The translations under genes were made by a program, and so were the position numbers. Positions 33,732 through 41,449 of a DNA stretch of 50,290 bases are shown in pieces. The notes under the pieces are model-generated. The model searched no databases. It saw only the letters and a list, made by a program, of their open reading frames with translations, and had not been told where the DNA came from. This DNA comes from JAABTL01 sp964465355 (GTDB lineage Bacteria; Deinococcota; Deinococci; Deinococcales; Trueperaceae), in the NCBI GenBank assembly GCA_964465355.1, contig CAYXJZ010000014.1, positions 1 to 50,290 on the forward strand, in the 5' to 3' direction. The stretch's first letter is position 1; every line of letters starts with the position of its first letter.

Positions 33732-34907
33732 TCAGGCTCTGAGCAACTCTGCCACACCGCTGGCGAAGATCTCCACGGCGATGGGCAACGAGGCCTCGTC
33801 GATGTCGAAGCGCGGATGGTGATGGGGCCAGCCGCTGGCCTCTGAGCCGCGTGACCCGACGAAGAAGTAGGCGCCCTTGGCCTGCTGCAACCACAGCGCC
33901 ATGTCGTCGCCGCCCATGATCTGAGGTGAGGTCTTCACCTGGTCGGCCCCGACGACGGCGGCCGCCACCTGGCGCAGACGCGCCACCTCGTCGTGGTCGT
34001 TCACCACGGCAGGGGAGCCGTGGTGCCAGACGATCTCGGTGCTGGCGCCGAAGGTGTTGGCCACGCTCTGCGCCACCTCGCAGATGCGACGCTGCAGGCG
34101 GTCGCGGGTCTCTGGCAGGAAGGTGCGCAGCGTGCCCTTCAGCTCGACGGCCTCGGGGATGATGTTGAAGGCCGTGCCGCCGTGGATGCTGGTGATGCTG
34201 ATGACCACCTGGTCGACCGGGTTGCTCTCGCGCGAGACCAGCGCCTGGAGGGCGAGGATCAGGTGCGAGCTGGCCACGATGGGGTCCACCGTCTGGTGCG
34301 GGCTGGCGGCGTGCCCGCCCTTGCCGCTCACGGTCAGGCCGAAGGCGTCGGCAGCGGCCATGGCCGGTCCCTCGCGCACCGCCACGGTGCCGGTCGGCGT
34401 GTCGCTGGAGAGATGCAGGCCCAGCACGTGGTCGACCTCGATGCCGTCAAGCGCACCGTCTTGCAGCATGGCGTCGGCGCCGCGCACCACCTCCTCGGCG
34501 GGCTGGAAGACGAAGACGATGCGGCCGCGTAGCTCGTCGGCGCGAGCCAGCAGCACCTCGGCGACGCTGAGCAGCACCGCGGTGTGGCCGTCGTGGCCGC
34601 AGGCGTGCATCTTGCCTTCGACCTGCGAGCGGTAAGGCACGTCCTTCTTCTCTTCGGGCACCGGCAGGGCGTCGATGTCGGCGCGGGCCAGCACCGTTGG
34701 GCCGGGCCGGCCGCTGTCCCACAGGGCGACCACGCCGGTCTTGCCAAGACCGGTTCGGGGGGACAGGCCTAGTTCACGCAAGCGGTCGGCCACCACGCCC
34801 ATGGTCCTGACTTCCTCGAAGGCGATCTCGGGATGCTGGTGCAGGTCGCGGCGGACGGCTACCGTGCGCTCGGCGAGGGCGTTGGCGTGCTCGTGGATGG
34901 TGGGCAT
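33732..34907 (-). CDS. M20D-family amidohydrolase/carboxypeptidase
   Basis: A 391-aa dinuclear-zinc amidohydrolase of the M20D group (hippurate/N-acyl-amino acid hydrolases, CPSA-like). Metal and catalytic residues include Cys103 and His105 in HACGHDGH, Glu138-Glu139 in FQPAEE, His164 in GLHL and the late HHHPRFDID motif. The lid domain has the HAASPHQTVDP segment. GGAGG precedes the ATG. It would release amino acids from acylated or conjugated forms; the precise substrate is not predictable. No operon partner is apparent. Confidence 0.92.
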   Translation of the reverse strand: MPTIHEHANALAERTVAVRRDLHQHPEIAFEEVRTMGVVADRLRELGLSPRTGLGKTGVVALWDSGRPGPTVLARADIDALPVPEEKKDVPYRSQVEGKMHACGHDGHTAVLLSVAEVLLARADELRGRIVFVFQPAEEVVRGADAMLQDGALDGIEVDHVLGLHLSSDTPTGTVAVREGPAMAAADAFGLTVSGKGGHAASPHQTVDPIVASSHLILALQALVSRESNPVDQVVISITSIHGGTAFNIIPEAVELKGTLRTFLPETRDRLQRRICEVAQSVANTFGASTEIVWHHGSPAVVNDHDEVARLRQVAAAVVGADQVKTSPQIMGGDDMALWLQQAKGAYFFVGSRGSEASGWPHHHPRFDIDEASLPIAVEIFASGVAELLRA

Positions 34908-35026
34908 GGAACCTCCGTTGGATCGGTCGTCGGCGCTCAGCCTAAACGCTATAGCATGAAGACAAGCGGTTCAGCCCGGCCCCGAACGGACACGCGTCCG
35001 TCGGCGGCTGGGGGGAGGAAGTGGCC

Positions 35027-35953
35027 ATGCAGGGTTTCTTGGACGGTTTCGGTGTGTTGACGCTGGTGCTGCTGGTGGTGGCCTTGGCGGTGCTGTTCGC
35101 AGGGATCAAGACGGTGCCCCAGGGTGAGCAGTGGACGGTGGAGCGCTTCGGTCGCTACGTGCAGACCCTGATGCCCGGCCTGCGTTTCATCATCCCCTTC
35201 GTCGACCGGGTCGGCAAGCGCCTGAGCGTGATGGAGCAGGTGCTGGACGTGCCTGCCCAGACGGTCATCACCCGCGACAACGCGGCGGTGGTGACCGACG
35301 GGGTGGTGTTCTTCCGCATCGACGACGCAGCCAGGGCCGCCTACCAGGTGCAGCAGCTGCAGCAGGCCATCGTCAACCTCACCACCACCAACCTGCGCAG
35401 CGTGATCGGGGCCATGGACCTGGACGAGACGCTGTCGAACCGCCAGCGCATCAACGAGACCCTGATGGGGGTGGTGGACGACGCCACCAAGCCGTGGGGG
35501 GTCAAGATCATCCGCATCGAGATCCGCGACATCCGCATGTCGGAGGAACTGCAGAACGCCATGAACCTGCAGATGACCGCCGAACGGCGTCGTCGGGCCA
35601 CCGTCACCGAGGCCAACGGTCGGCGTGAGGCCGCCGTGCTGGAGGCCGAAGGGGAGAAGCAGGCGCAGATCCTGCGGGCCCAGGGTCTGCGCGAGGCGGC
35701 CTTCCTCGAAGCCGAGGCGCGCGAACGTGCTGCCGAGGCCGAGGCGAGGGCCACCACCACGGTGTCGATCGCGATCCGTGAGGGTGACGTGCGGGCCGTG
35801 CAGTACTTCGTGGCCAAGGAGTACGTGGCCGCGCTTCAGGCCCTCGGCGCCTCGCCCAACAGCAAGGTGATCATGCTGCCGGTCGAGTCCACTGGCATCA
35901 CCGGGGCGGTGGCCGGTGTGGCCGAGCTGCTGCAGGGAGCGCGGTCCGGTTGA
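35027..35953 (+). CDS. Stomatin/QmcA-like SPFH (band 7) protein
   Basis: A 308-aa membrane-anchored SPFH protein with an N-terminal transmembrane helix (VLTLVLLVVALAVLFAGI) and the band 7 domain (VPQGEQWTVERFGRYVQTLMPGL). A long Ala/Glu/Arg coiled-coil region (RRATVTEANGRREAAVLEAEGEKQAQ) drives oligomerisation. Family members form large ring assemblies in membrane microdomains. The start is ATG 35027 with a GGAGG upstream, or GTG 35021. It overlaps the NfeD gene by 4 bp, the conserved stomatin operon arrangement. Confidence 0.93.
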   Translation: MQGFLDGFGVLTLVLLVVALAVLFAGIKTVPQGEQWTVERFGRYVQTLMPGLRFIIPFVDRVGKRLSVMEQVLDVPAQTVITRDNAAVVTDGVVFFRIDDAARAAYQVQQLQQAIVNLTTTNLRSVIGAMDLDETLSNRQRINETLMGVVDDATKPWGVKIIRIEIRDIRMSEELQNAMNLQMTAERRRRATVTEANGRREAAVLEAEGEKQAQILRAQGLREAAFLEAEARERAAEAEARATTTVSIAIREGDVRAVQYFVAKEYVAALQALGASPNSKVIMLPVESTGITGAVAGVAELLQGARSG

Positions 35954-36396
35954 ACTGGCTGCAGACTGCCTTCGCCTTGCCTTGGTGGTGGTGGATCGCC
36001 GGCGTGGCGCTGGTCGGGCTGGAGCTGCTGGTGCCTGGGGTGTTCCTGCTGTGGATCGGGATCGGGGCGGTGGCCACCGGCGTGGTGTTGTGGCTGTTGC
36101 CCGGCCTGCCCTTGGCCTGGCAGGTGGTGGCCTTGGTCGTGCTCATGTTCGCCTCGCTTGCTGCAGGTGGTCGTTGGCAGCGGCGGGCCAACCGCGACGG
36201 CCCGCGGCTCAACGAGGAACTGCAGGCCTTGGTGGGGCAGCGTCTGCCCAGCCTGACGGACTTCGAGCATGGGCGCGGCCGCGTGCGGGTCGCCGACTCC
36301 AGCTATGCGGCCGTGGCAGAAGGCCCGGTGGCGGCTGGTGAGCTGGTCGAGGTATGGGCGGTGGAAGGCACCACCTTGAAGGTGCGGCGACCTTGA
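35950..36396 (+). CDS. NfeD-family membrane protein
   Basis: A 148-aa short NfeD protein: three to four hydrophobic segments (WWWIAGVALVGLELLVPGVFLLWIGIGAVATGVVLWLL) followed by a C-terminal OB-fold domain (ELVEVWAVEGTTLKVRRP). It pairs with the upstream SPFH protein as in the conserved stomatin operon partner arrangement. The TTG start overlaps the SPFH stop (TTGA), so translation is coupled. No serine protease domain is present, as in other short NfeDs. Confidence 0.9.
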   Translation: MNWLQTAFALPWWWWIAGVALVGLELLVPGVFLLWIGIGAVATGVVLWLLPGLPLAWQVVALVVLMFASLAAGGRWQRRANRDGPRLNEELQALVGQRLPSLTDFEHGRGRVRVADSSYAAVAEGPVAAGELVEVWAVEGTTLKVRRP

Positions 36397-36424
36397 GGGC
36401 CAAGCGACCGCGGCCCGTCGCACC

Positions 36425-36874
36425 ATGAGCCGGTCGGTGGAGTCGCACAACCGCCGTCTCCTGAGGGCGCGCGACGCCATGGACCGGGCCTACGCCGAGC
36501 CCCTCGACATCCCCGCCCTCGCGCGGGTCGCAGAGGTCTCCCAGGCGCACTTCATCCGCTCCTTCGCCGCGGCCTTCGGCGAGACGCCCCATCGCTACCT
36601 GCAGCGTCGCCGGGTGGAACGGGCCATGTTCCTGCTGCGCTCCACCGAGCTCAGCGTGACCGACGTGTGCTTCGACGTCGGTTTCGGCAGCCTTGGCACC
36701 TTCAGTCGCACCTTCCGTGACATCGTGGGGGAGTCCCCCAGTGACTACCGCAAGCGCGGGCCCGTAGGCCCTGCACCCACCTGTTTCGTCATGGCCTGGA
36801 TGCGGCCGAGCAGTTATGGAGAAGCGCGGCGACCGAAGGCGGCGCTAGAGTCCACAAGCGAAAGGAGTGACTGA
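36425..36874 (+). CDS. AraC-family transcriptional regulator (DNA-binding domain only)
   Basis: A 149-aa protein consisting of the two helix-turn-helix motifs of AraC (LDIPALARVAEVSQAHFIRSF and LSVTDVCFDVGFGSLGTFSRTF), ending in PSDYRKRG plus a 35-residue tail. No N-terminal sensor domain exists. Single-domain AraC proteins commonly pair with a following small VOC gene, as here (2-nt gap), where the VOC protein may be the regulated target. Its ATG follows nfeD by 28 nt without an evident ribosome site. Confidence 0.9.
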   Translation: MSRSVESHNRRLLRARDAMDRAYAEPLDIPALARVAEVSQAHFIRSFAAAFGETPHRYLQRRRVERAMFLLRSTELSVTDVCFDVGFGSLGTFSRTFRDIVGESPSDYRKRGPVGPAPTCFVMAWMRPSSYGEARRPKAALESTSERSD

Positions 36875-36876
36875 TC

Positions 36877-37287
36877 ATGCTGAAGAGCATCTTCATCTCG
36901 CACGTGTTCGTCTTCGACCAGGACGAGGCGCTGGACTTCTACGTCGGCAAGCTGGGCCTGGAGGTGAGCGCCGACGTGGACTTCGGTCCCATGCGTTGGC
37001 TCACCGTCCGTGTTCCCGGCGAGGTCGGGCGAGACATCCTCTTGGAGAAGACCGCGCCACCTTCCTTGGACCCGGTCACCGCTGAGCAGGTCCGGTCGCT
37101 GATCGCCAAGGGGGCTTCTGGTTTCACCGTCGGCTTCACCACCGACGACGCCCAAGGCACCTTCGAGCGGCTCAAGGCCGCCGGGGTGGACATCAGGGAA
37201 GAGCCGATGGACCGGGGTTACGGCATCGACCTCGGGATCCGTGATCCCTTCGGCAACCACATCCGCATCGTTCAGCTCAAGGGCTGA
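36877..37287 (+). CDS. Glyoxalase/VOC-superfamily protein
   Basis: A 136-aa vicinal-oxygen-chelate fold protein with two beta-alpha-beta-beta-beta repeats. The first starts at FISHVFVFDQDEALDFYVGKLGLEV, the second runs through GFTVGFTTDDAQGTFERLKAAGVDI to GIRDPFGNHIRIVQL. The family includes glyoxalases, dioxygenases and antibiotic-binding proteins; the substrate is not predictable. AGGAG lies ahead of the ATG. Probably co-transcribed with the AraC gene. Confidence 0.9.
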   Translation: MLKSIFISHVFVFDQDEALDFYVGKLGLEVSADVDFGPMRWLTVRVPGEVGRDILLEKTAPPSLDPVTAEQVRSLIAKGASGFTVGFTTDDAQGTFERLKAAGVDIREEPMDRGYGIDLGIRDPFGNHIRIVQLKG

Positions 37288-37311
37288 TCCGGGACGGGCC
37301 GACCAAGGCCC

Positions 37312-37515
37312 TCAGCGCTCTTCGCCGCCAGGCGGTCGCCCCCGTTTGACTGGAGGGGCGACCCCTGACGGCAGCCGTCCGGCCTGGGTCAGTGCCCGAC
37401 GGAGCAGCAGTTCGATCTGGGCGTTGGTGCTGCGGAGCTCGTCGCCTGCCCAGCGCGCCAGCGCGTCGTGGACCGCTGGATCGAGCCTGAGGAGGACGCT
37501 CTTCCGCTCGCTCAC
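37312..37515 (-). CDS. Arc/CopG-type ribbon-helix-helix DNA-binding protein
   Basis: A 67-aa ribbon-helix-helix protein. The N-terminal beta strand (KSVLLRLDPAVHDALARWA) and helices (NAQIELLLRRAL) are followed by a basic Pro-rich tail. It lies 9 nt downstream of the second SPFH gene, a pairing I have seen described for Arc-like proteins. RHH dimers bind short palindromes. The GATATC dyad upstream of the SPFH gene is a natural candidate operator. GTG start. Confidence 0.85.
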   Translation of the reverse strand: MSERKSVLLRLDPAVHDALARWAGDELRSTNAQIELLLRRALTQAGRLPSGVAPPVKRGRPPGGEER

Positions 37516-37524
37516 CTTCGGCGC

Positions 37525-38445
37525 TCAGTGGTACAGCGAGCCGGTGTTGATCACCGGTTGGGTGGGCTGGTGGGCACACAGCACCACCATGAGGTTGCTG
37601 ACCATGGCCGCCTTGCGCTCCTCGTCGAGATCGACCACACCATGGGCCGTCAGGCGCTCGAGGGCCATCTCGACCATGCCGACGGCGCCCTCCACGATCT
37701 TGGCGCGGGCCGCCACCACGGCGCTGGCCTGCTGCCGCTGCAGCATGGCCTGGGCGATCTCCTGGGCGTAGGCCAGGTGGGTGATCCGCGACTCGATGAT
37801 CTTGACGCCGGCCGAGTGCACCCGCGCCGTGATCTGCGCCTCGAGCTCGGTGGTGATCTCCTGGGCGTCGTCACGAAGCGAGCGCTGACCATCACCGTGG
37901 GCATCGTATGGATAGGCGTTGGCGATCTGCCGCACGGCGGTCTCGGCCTGCACGTTGACGAACTGCACGAAATCGTCCACCTCGAACACCGCCTCGGCGG
38001 TGTCCACCACCTGCCACACCACCACGGCGGCGATCTCGATGGGGTTGCCGTCGGCGTCGTTGACCTTGAGCACCGAGGTCTCGTGGTTGCGGATGCGGGT
38101 GCTGACCTTGCGACGGCTGGTGAAGGGGTTGACCCAGCGGTAGCCGCTCTCCCGGATGGTGCCGATGTAACGACCGAAGAACTGCAGGACGCGGGCTTCA
38201 CCCGGCGCGACGATGGTGAGACCACTGGCGATCAGGATGCCGACCAGGAACACCAAGGCGCTAAGGGCGACCAGCCAGCCGCCCCCGCTCCCTCCCGTTT
38301 CGATGAGGACGATGCCGTAGATCAGACCGGCCACCGAGCCGACCATCAGCAGCAGGCTCAAGAAGAGGTAGGGGAGTCCGGGCAATCCATTGTGGACCTG
38401 TTCTTGGACCAGAGGACGGGGCAGGTTGGGTGGGCTGGTGGGCAT
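37525..38445 (-). CDS. SPFH/band 7 domain membrane protein (second locus)
   Basis: A 306-aa SPFH protein distinct from that at 35027. Two N-terminal transmembrane helices (YLFLSLLLMVGSVAGLIYGIVL and WLVALSALVFLVGILIASG) precede the band 7 domain (TIVAPGEARVLQFFGRYIGTIRESGYRWVNPF) and a helical oligomerisation region. The C-terminus (HQPTQPVINTGSLYH) is a conserved tail in this subgroup. AGGAGG sits 4 nt before the ATG. It is co-transcribed with the RHH regulator, suggesting autoregulated expression. Confidence 0.92.
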   Translation of the reverse strand: MPTSPPNLPRPLVQEQVHNGLPGLPYLFLSLLLMVGSVAGLIYGIVLIETGGSGGGWLVALSALVFLVGILIASGLTIVAPGEARVLQFFGRYIGTIRESGYRWVNPFTSRRKVSTRIRNHETSVLKVNDADGNPIEIAAVVVWQVVDTAEAVFEVDDFVQFVNVQAETAVRQIANAYPYDAHGDGQRSLRDDAQEITTELEAQITARVHSAGVKIIESRITHLAYAQEIAQAMLQRQQASAVVAARAKIVEGAVGMVEMALERLTAHGVVDLDEERKAAMVSNLMVVLCAHQPTQPVINTGSLYH

Positions 38446-38496
38446 GATGCCTCCTGGGTTCGCGCCTGACGCGGGCTGAGGACGGCGCGCGGATGA

Positions 38497-38513
38497 GATA
38501 TCTAAATGATATC
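38497..38513. promoter_or_regulatory. GATATC-N5-GATATC operator candidate
   Basis: Two GATATC hexamers separated by TAAAT form a 17-bp dyad in a strongly A/T-rich patch 51 bp before the SPFH start. It overlaps plausible minus-strand -10 hexamers (TATCAT, TAGATA). Likely target of the operon's own ribbon-helix-helix protein. Confidence 0.55.
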
Positions 38514-38530
38514 ACATTTCCACAACTGAC

Positions 38531-38573
38531 AGGCCGGCTGCGCAAGCGAGTTGATACCCGGACCAGCCGGCCT
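38531..38573 (-). terminator. Hairpin after phosphoesterase gene
   Basis: AGGCCGGCTG (38531-38540) and CAGCCGGCCT (38564-38573) form a perfect 10-bp stem beginning directly past the phosphoesterase stop. The loop is 23 nt, longer than usual. Confidence 0.5.
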
Positions 38574-39461
38574 TCAGGTCAGCGTGTGGATCGCGACCTC
38601 GGCAGGGCAGGCCAGTCGGAAAGGGACCCCCGACACGCCGACGCCGCGGCTGACGTACATGGCCAGGTCGTCGAGGAGGTAGGTGCCCATCGGGTAGCGC
38701 CTTCCCATCCTAGGCAGGACGGTGGCGCCGACGATGGGCAGCCGAACCTGGCCGCCGTGGCTGTGCCCGGAGAGCTGGACGGCCGGATGGCCCCGTTGGG
38801 CCAGCAATGGGCCGGTGTGATCGGCCAGGTCGGGCTCGTGGGCGAGGAGCATGACGGGGGCGCCTTCAGGAACGCTGCGCAGCGCGCCGGCCAGGTCTGG
38901 GCGCCCCATCAAGCCGTCGTCGATGCCGACCATATGGAGTTGGCCGCCCATGATCGGCATGGCGCGGTTGACCAGCACCTCGATGCCGCAGCGTTCGAGG
39001 GTCCGGATCAGTGGCGCGGTCGAAGCCATGTAGTCATGGTTGCCGAGGCAGGCGAAGACGCCGTGAGGAGCCCGCAGAGACGACAACAGCGGTACCAGGG
39101 CGTCCAAGGTGCCATCCGCGCGGGTGATGAAATCGCCGGTCAGCACGATCAGGTCCGGTTGGGCTGCGTTGGCTGCCTCCACCGCCCTACGCGCCTGCCC
39201 CTCACCGGTGAAGTCCACGTGCAGGTCGCTCAGGTGGGCCACCCTCAGGCCGGCAAGGGTGGTGGGCCAGCGGGGCACGGAGAGTTGGGGATGGGTGACG
39301 CCGAGTCGCCCCACGGCGGCGTGATGGGAGGCCCAGCCCAGGCCGCCGACCGCGGCCAAGCCTGCGGCCATGCCTAGCAACTGGATTATCGCTTGCCGGC
39401 GGCCGGGATCGGGTGGATCGCCACGGTCCACAGCTGCGGGCTTCTGGGAACGAACTTCCAT
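38574..39461 (-). CDS. Membrane-anchored metallophosphoesterase (YkuE-like)
   Basis: A 295-aa calcineurin-like phosphoesterase. An N-terminal hydrophobic segment (IIQLLGMAAGLAAVGGLGWAS) anchors or exports it; a preceding RR makes a Tat signal possible. The dinuclear metal motifs are in order: HLSDLHVD, LTGDFI, LGNHDY, LLAHEPD and SGHSHGGQVRLP. Relatives act on UDP-diacylglucosamine or lipid phosphates at the membrane. Spacing to the upstream isomerase gene is 46 bp and it may share its transcript. Confidence 0.92.
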   Translation of the reverse strand: MEVRSQKPAAVDRGDPPDPGRRQAIIQLLGMAAGLAAVGGLGWASHHAAVGRLGVTHPQLSVPRWPTTLAGLRVAHLSDLHVDFTGEGQARRAVEAANAAQPDLIVLTGDFITRADGTLDALVPLLSSLRAPHGVFACLGNHDYMASTAPLIRTLERCGIEVLVNRAMPIMGGQLHMVGIDDGLMGRPDLAGALRSVPEGAPVMLLAHEPDLADHTGPLLAQRGHPAVQLSGHSHGGQVRLPIVGATVLPRMGRRYPMGTYLLDDLAMYVSRGVGVSGVPFRLACPAEVAIHTLT

Positions 39462-39507
39462 CCCCCCACGGTACCGCTCCGCGTCGCCGCGACCGGTCGC
39501 AGCCGTC

Positions 39508-40269
39508 TCAGCGGAGCGAAGCCAGCACCCGGCTCAGCCCGGCTGCGCTGCGGCGAGCAGTCGCCATGGGATCGCTGGGCGAGTCGTGCTCGACGACCAG
39601 CCAAGGCAGGCCCCAACGGCTGGCGGCCTCGGCGACCTCTCGCCAGGGCAGGACGCCGTCGCCCACGTCGACCCAGGGTGGGTCCTGGTCCGGCACGGCG
39701 TCCTTGGCATGGACGCTGGCCAACCTAGGGCCGTAGGCCTCCATGGCAGCCAGCGGATCACCGCCGGCGGCGAAGACCCAGCCGAGGTCGAGCTGCAACC
39801 TCAGCCGATCGGGATCGCCGGCCGACAGCAGCCAGTCCAAGGGGGTCCGTCCCTCGAGGGGGACCAGCTCGAAGTCATGGTGATGGTAGGCGAAGCGCAG
39901 GCCGGCGACGGCCAGACGGGCGGCCAGGTCGTCCAGCTCATGGCCCAGGCTCGTCCAGCCGGCGGCATCGTTGGGGCGCTGCTCGACTTGCAGGTAGGGG
40001 ACGACGATGAGCGGCGTGCCGACCTCCAGGTGCTCGTCGACGACCCGGTCGAAGTGCTCACGCAGGCGTAGCAGGCTCACATGGGCCGAGGTGGACTCGA
40101 GGCCGGCCTGCTCCAAGGCGTTGCGCAGGGTCTGCGGCTTGCCACCCTGCAGGTCGACGGTCTCCACGCCCTGGTAGCCCGCGGCCGCCACGTCTTCCAG
40201 AAGGCGCCCCAAGGGGAGGTCGGCCGCGCGCATGGTGTAGAGCTGCAGCGCCATCCTTGGTGTGCTCAC
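39508..40269 (-). CDS. Sugar phosphate isomerase/epimerase (xylose isomerase-like TIM barrel)
   Basis: A 253-aa AP_endonuc_2-family TIM barrel. Metal-site positions are recognisable in ALQLYTMR, STSAHVSL, FAYHHHDFE, LQLDLGWV, VHAKD and VVEHDS. These enzymes act on sugars, inositols or keto-sugars. It follows two Gfo/Idh dehydrogenases in one operon, a standard set for oxidation and epimerisation of sugars or inositols. The GTG start overlaps the previous stop (GTGA). Confidence 0.9.
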   Translation of the reverse strand: MSTPRMALQLYTMRAADLPLGRLLEDVAAAGYQGVETVDLQGGKPQTLRNALEQAGLESTSAHVSLLRLREHFDRVVDEHLEVGTPLIVVPYLQVEQRPNDAAGWTSLGHELDDLAARLAVAGLRFAYHHHDFELVPLEGRTPLDWLLSAGDPDRLRLQLDLGWVFAAGGDPLAAMEAYGPRLASVHAKDAVPDQDPPWVDVGDGVLPWREVAEAASRWGLPWLVVEHDSPSDPMATARRSAAGLSRVLASLR

Positions 40270-41375
40270 GCCGCACCCTCCCAGCCGAGCAGGGCCAGCT
40301 CTTCGGCGCGCAGTGGCGCCGGCGTCGCCGGCCTGCTGTCGACCTCCACCCTTCGGCCTTCCTCTGCCGAGCGAAGGCCGGCTTCCATCACCTCGAGAAC
40401 GTGGGCGGCCAACGCGCCGGAGGCCCTTGGCGTGCGGCCCGTCGACCTGGCTTGCAGCAGCTCGAGCGCACCGATGCCGCGGGCCTCGCTGGCGAAGCCC
40501 GGCCGAAGCGGGATCTCCTGCCATGCCTCATCGCTGTGCCGCCGCAGCCGCAGCTGCCCGCCGAAGCCGTTGGGATCGGGCACAGAGAGGGTGCCCTCGC
40601 TACCGAAGACCTCGAAGCGCGGCAGTTCGGTGGCGTCGACGTCGAAGCTGGTGAGCAGGGTGGCGAGGAAGCCGGAGGCGAAGCGCAGCAACAAGGTCAC
40701 ATGGGTGGGGACCTCGACGGGCACGCTCTGCCCGGCCTGAGGGCCTTGGGCGATGGTTCGTTGCTCGAACTTGCGTCCAGCCTCTGCGCTGACGCTGGCC
40801 ACCGGGCCGAACATGGCCACCATGGCCGTGAGGTGGTAGGGACCAAGGTCCAGCAAAGGGCCGCCACCTTCGCGGTAGAAGAAAGCAGGGTCGGGATGCC
40901 AACGCTCGGGCCCGGCGGTGACCAGGTGGGCCACGGCGGCGAAGGGCTGGCCGATCAACCCTTCTGACAGCACCGCCATGGTGGTCTGCAGGCCGGCGCC
41001 GAGGAAGGTGTCTGGCGCGCCGCCGAGCGAGAGTCCTCGCTCCTCGGCCAGCCGCACAAGGGCCATGGCTTCCGCAGCCGTCGTGGTGAGCGGCTTCTCG
41101 GAGTGCACCGACTTGCCGGCCTCCAGGCCACGGCGGTTGATCTCCGCATGGGCTGTCGGCACCGTCAGGTCGATGACCAGGTCGATGTCATCGCGGGCCA
41201 GCAGCTCGTCGACGCCCAGCGCCAACGGCACGCCGAACTCCTGTGCACGGGCAGAAGCCCGCGCGAGATCCATGTCGGCCAGGGCCACCACCCGCACGGT
41301 CGGTGCCCGCGTCAGGGTCCGCAGGTAGGCGGCGCTGATGACCCCGCAGCCGATGAGGCCGATGCCTGCGCTCAT
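40266..41375 (-). CDS. Gfo/Idh/MocA-family oxidoreductase
   Basis: A 369-aa NAD(P)-dependent sugar or inositol dehydrogenase. The Rossmann motif GLIGCGVIS at the N-terminus, the catalytic HSEKPLTT (EKP) and the C-terminal GGGPLLDLGPYHLTAM block with its active-site His are present. The ATG at 41375 overlaps the TGA of a 25-codon ORF and has GGAGAAC 5 nt upstream. Substrate unknown; the partner isomerase and second dehydrogenase imply a sugar catabolic route. Confidence 0.92.
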   Translation of the reverse strand: MSAGIGLIGCGVISAAYLRTLTRAPTVRVVALADMDLARASARAQEFGVPLALGVDELLARDDIDLVIDLTVPTAHAEINRRGLEAGKSVHSEKPLTTTAAEAMALVRLAEERGLSLGGAPDTFLGAGLQTTMAVLSEGLIGQPFAAVAHLVTAGPERWHPDPAFFYREGGGPLLDLGPYHLTAMVAMFGPVASVSAEAGRKFEQRTIAQGPQAGQSVPVEVPTHVTLLLRFASGFLATLLTSFDVDATELPRFEVFGSEGTLSVPDPNGFGGQLRLRRHSDEAWQEIPLRPGFASEARGIGALELLQARSTGRTPRASGALAAHVLEVMEAGLRSAEEGRRVEVDSRPATPAPLRAEELALLGWEGAA

Positions 41376-41449
41376 GAAGGTTCTCCACACTTGGTCACGG
41401 TCGCTCCTGCCTCCTGGTCGAGGGCGTTGGATCGGGATGGTGTCGTCAT
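41372..41449 (-). CDS. 25-aa ORF bridging two Gfo/Idh genes
   Basis: A 26-codon frame whose ATG overlaps the stop of the upstream dehydrogenase (ATGA, 41446-41449) and whose TGA overlaps the ATG of the next one (ATGA, 41372-41375). It fills the whole 70-nt gap. The peptide (MTTPSRSN...TKCGEPS) has no recognisable domain. Its likely role is to keep ribosomes translating between the two genes; a functional peptide is possible but unsupported. Confidence 0.45.
   Translation of the reverse strand: MTTPSRSNALDQEAGATVTKCGEPS

Noticed and set aside
36393..36428. 11-aa TTG ORF bridging nfeD and the AraC gene with overlaps at both ends
   Set aside because: Resembles the Gfo/Idh bridge, but the gap is only 28 nt and the start is TTG, so chance is too likely to count it as a feature.
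37468..38469. 333-codon plus-strand frame rich in His and Asp
   Set aside because: Exact antisense of the conserved SPFH gene and its RHH partner; composition is the mirror of membrane codons.
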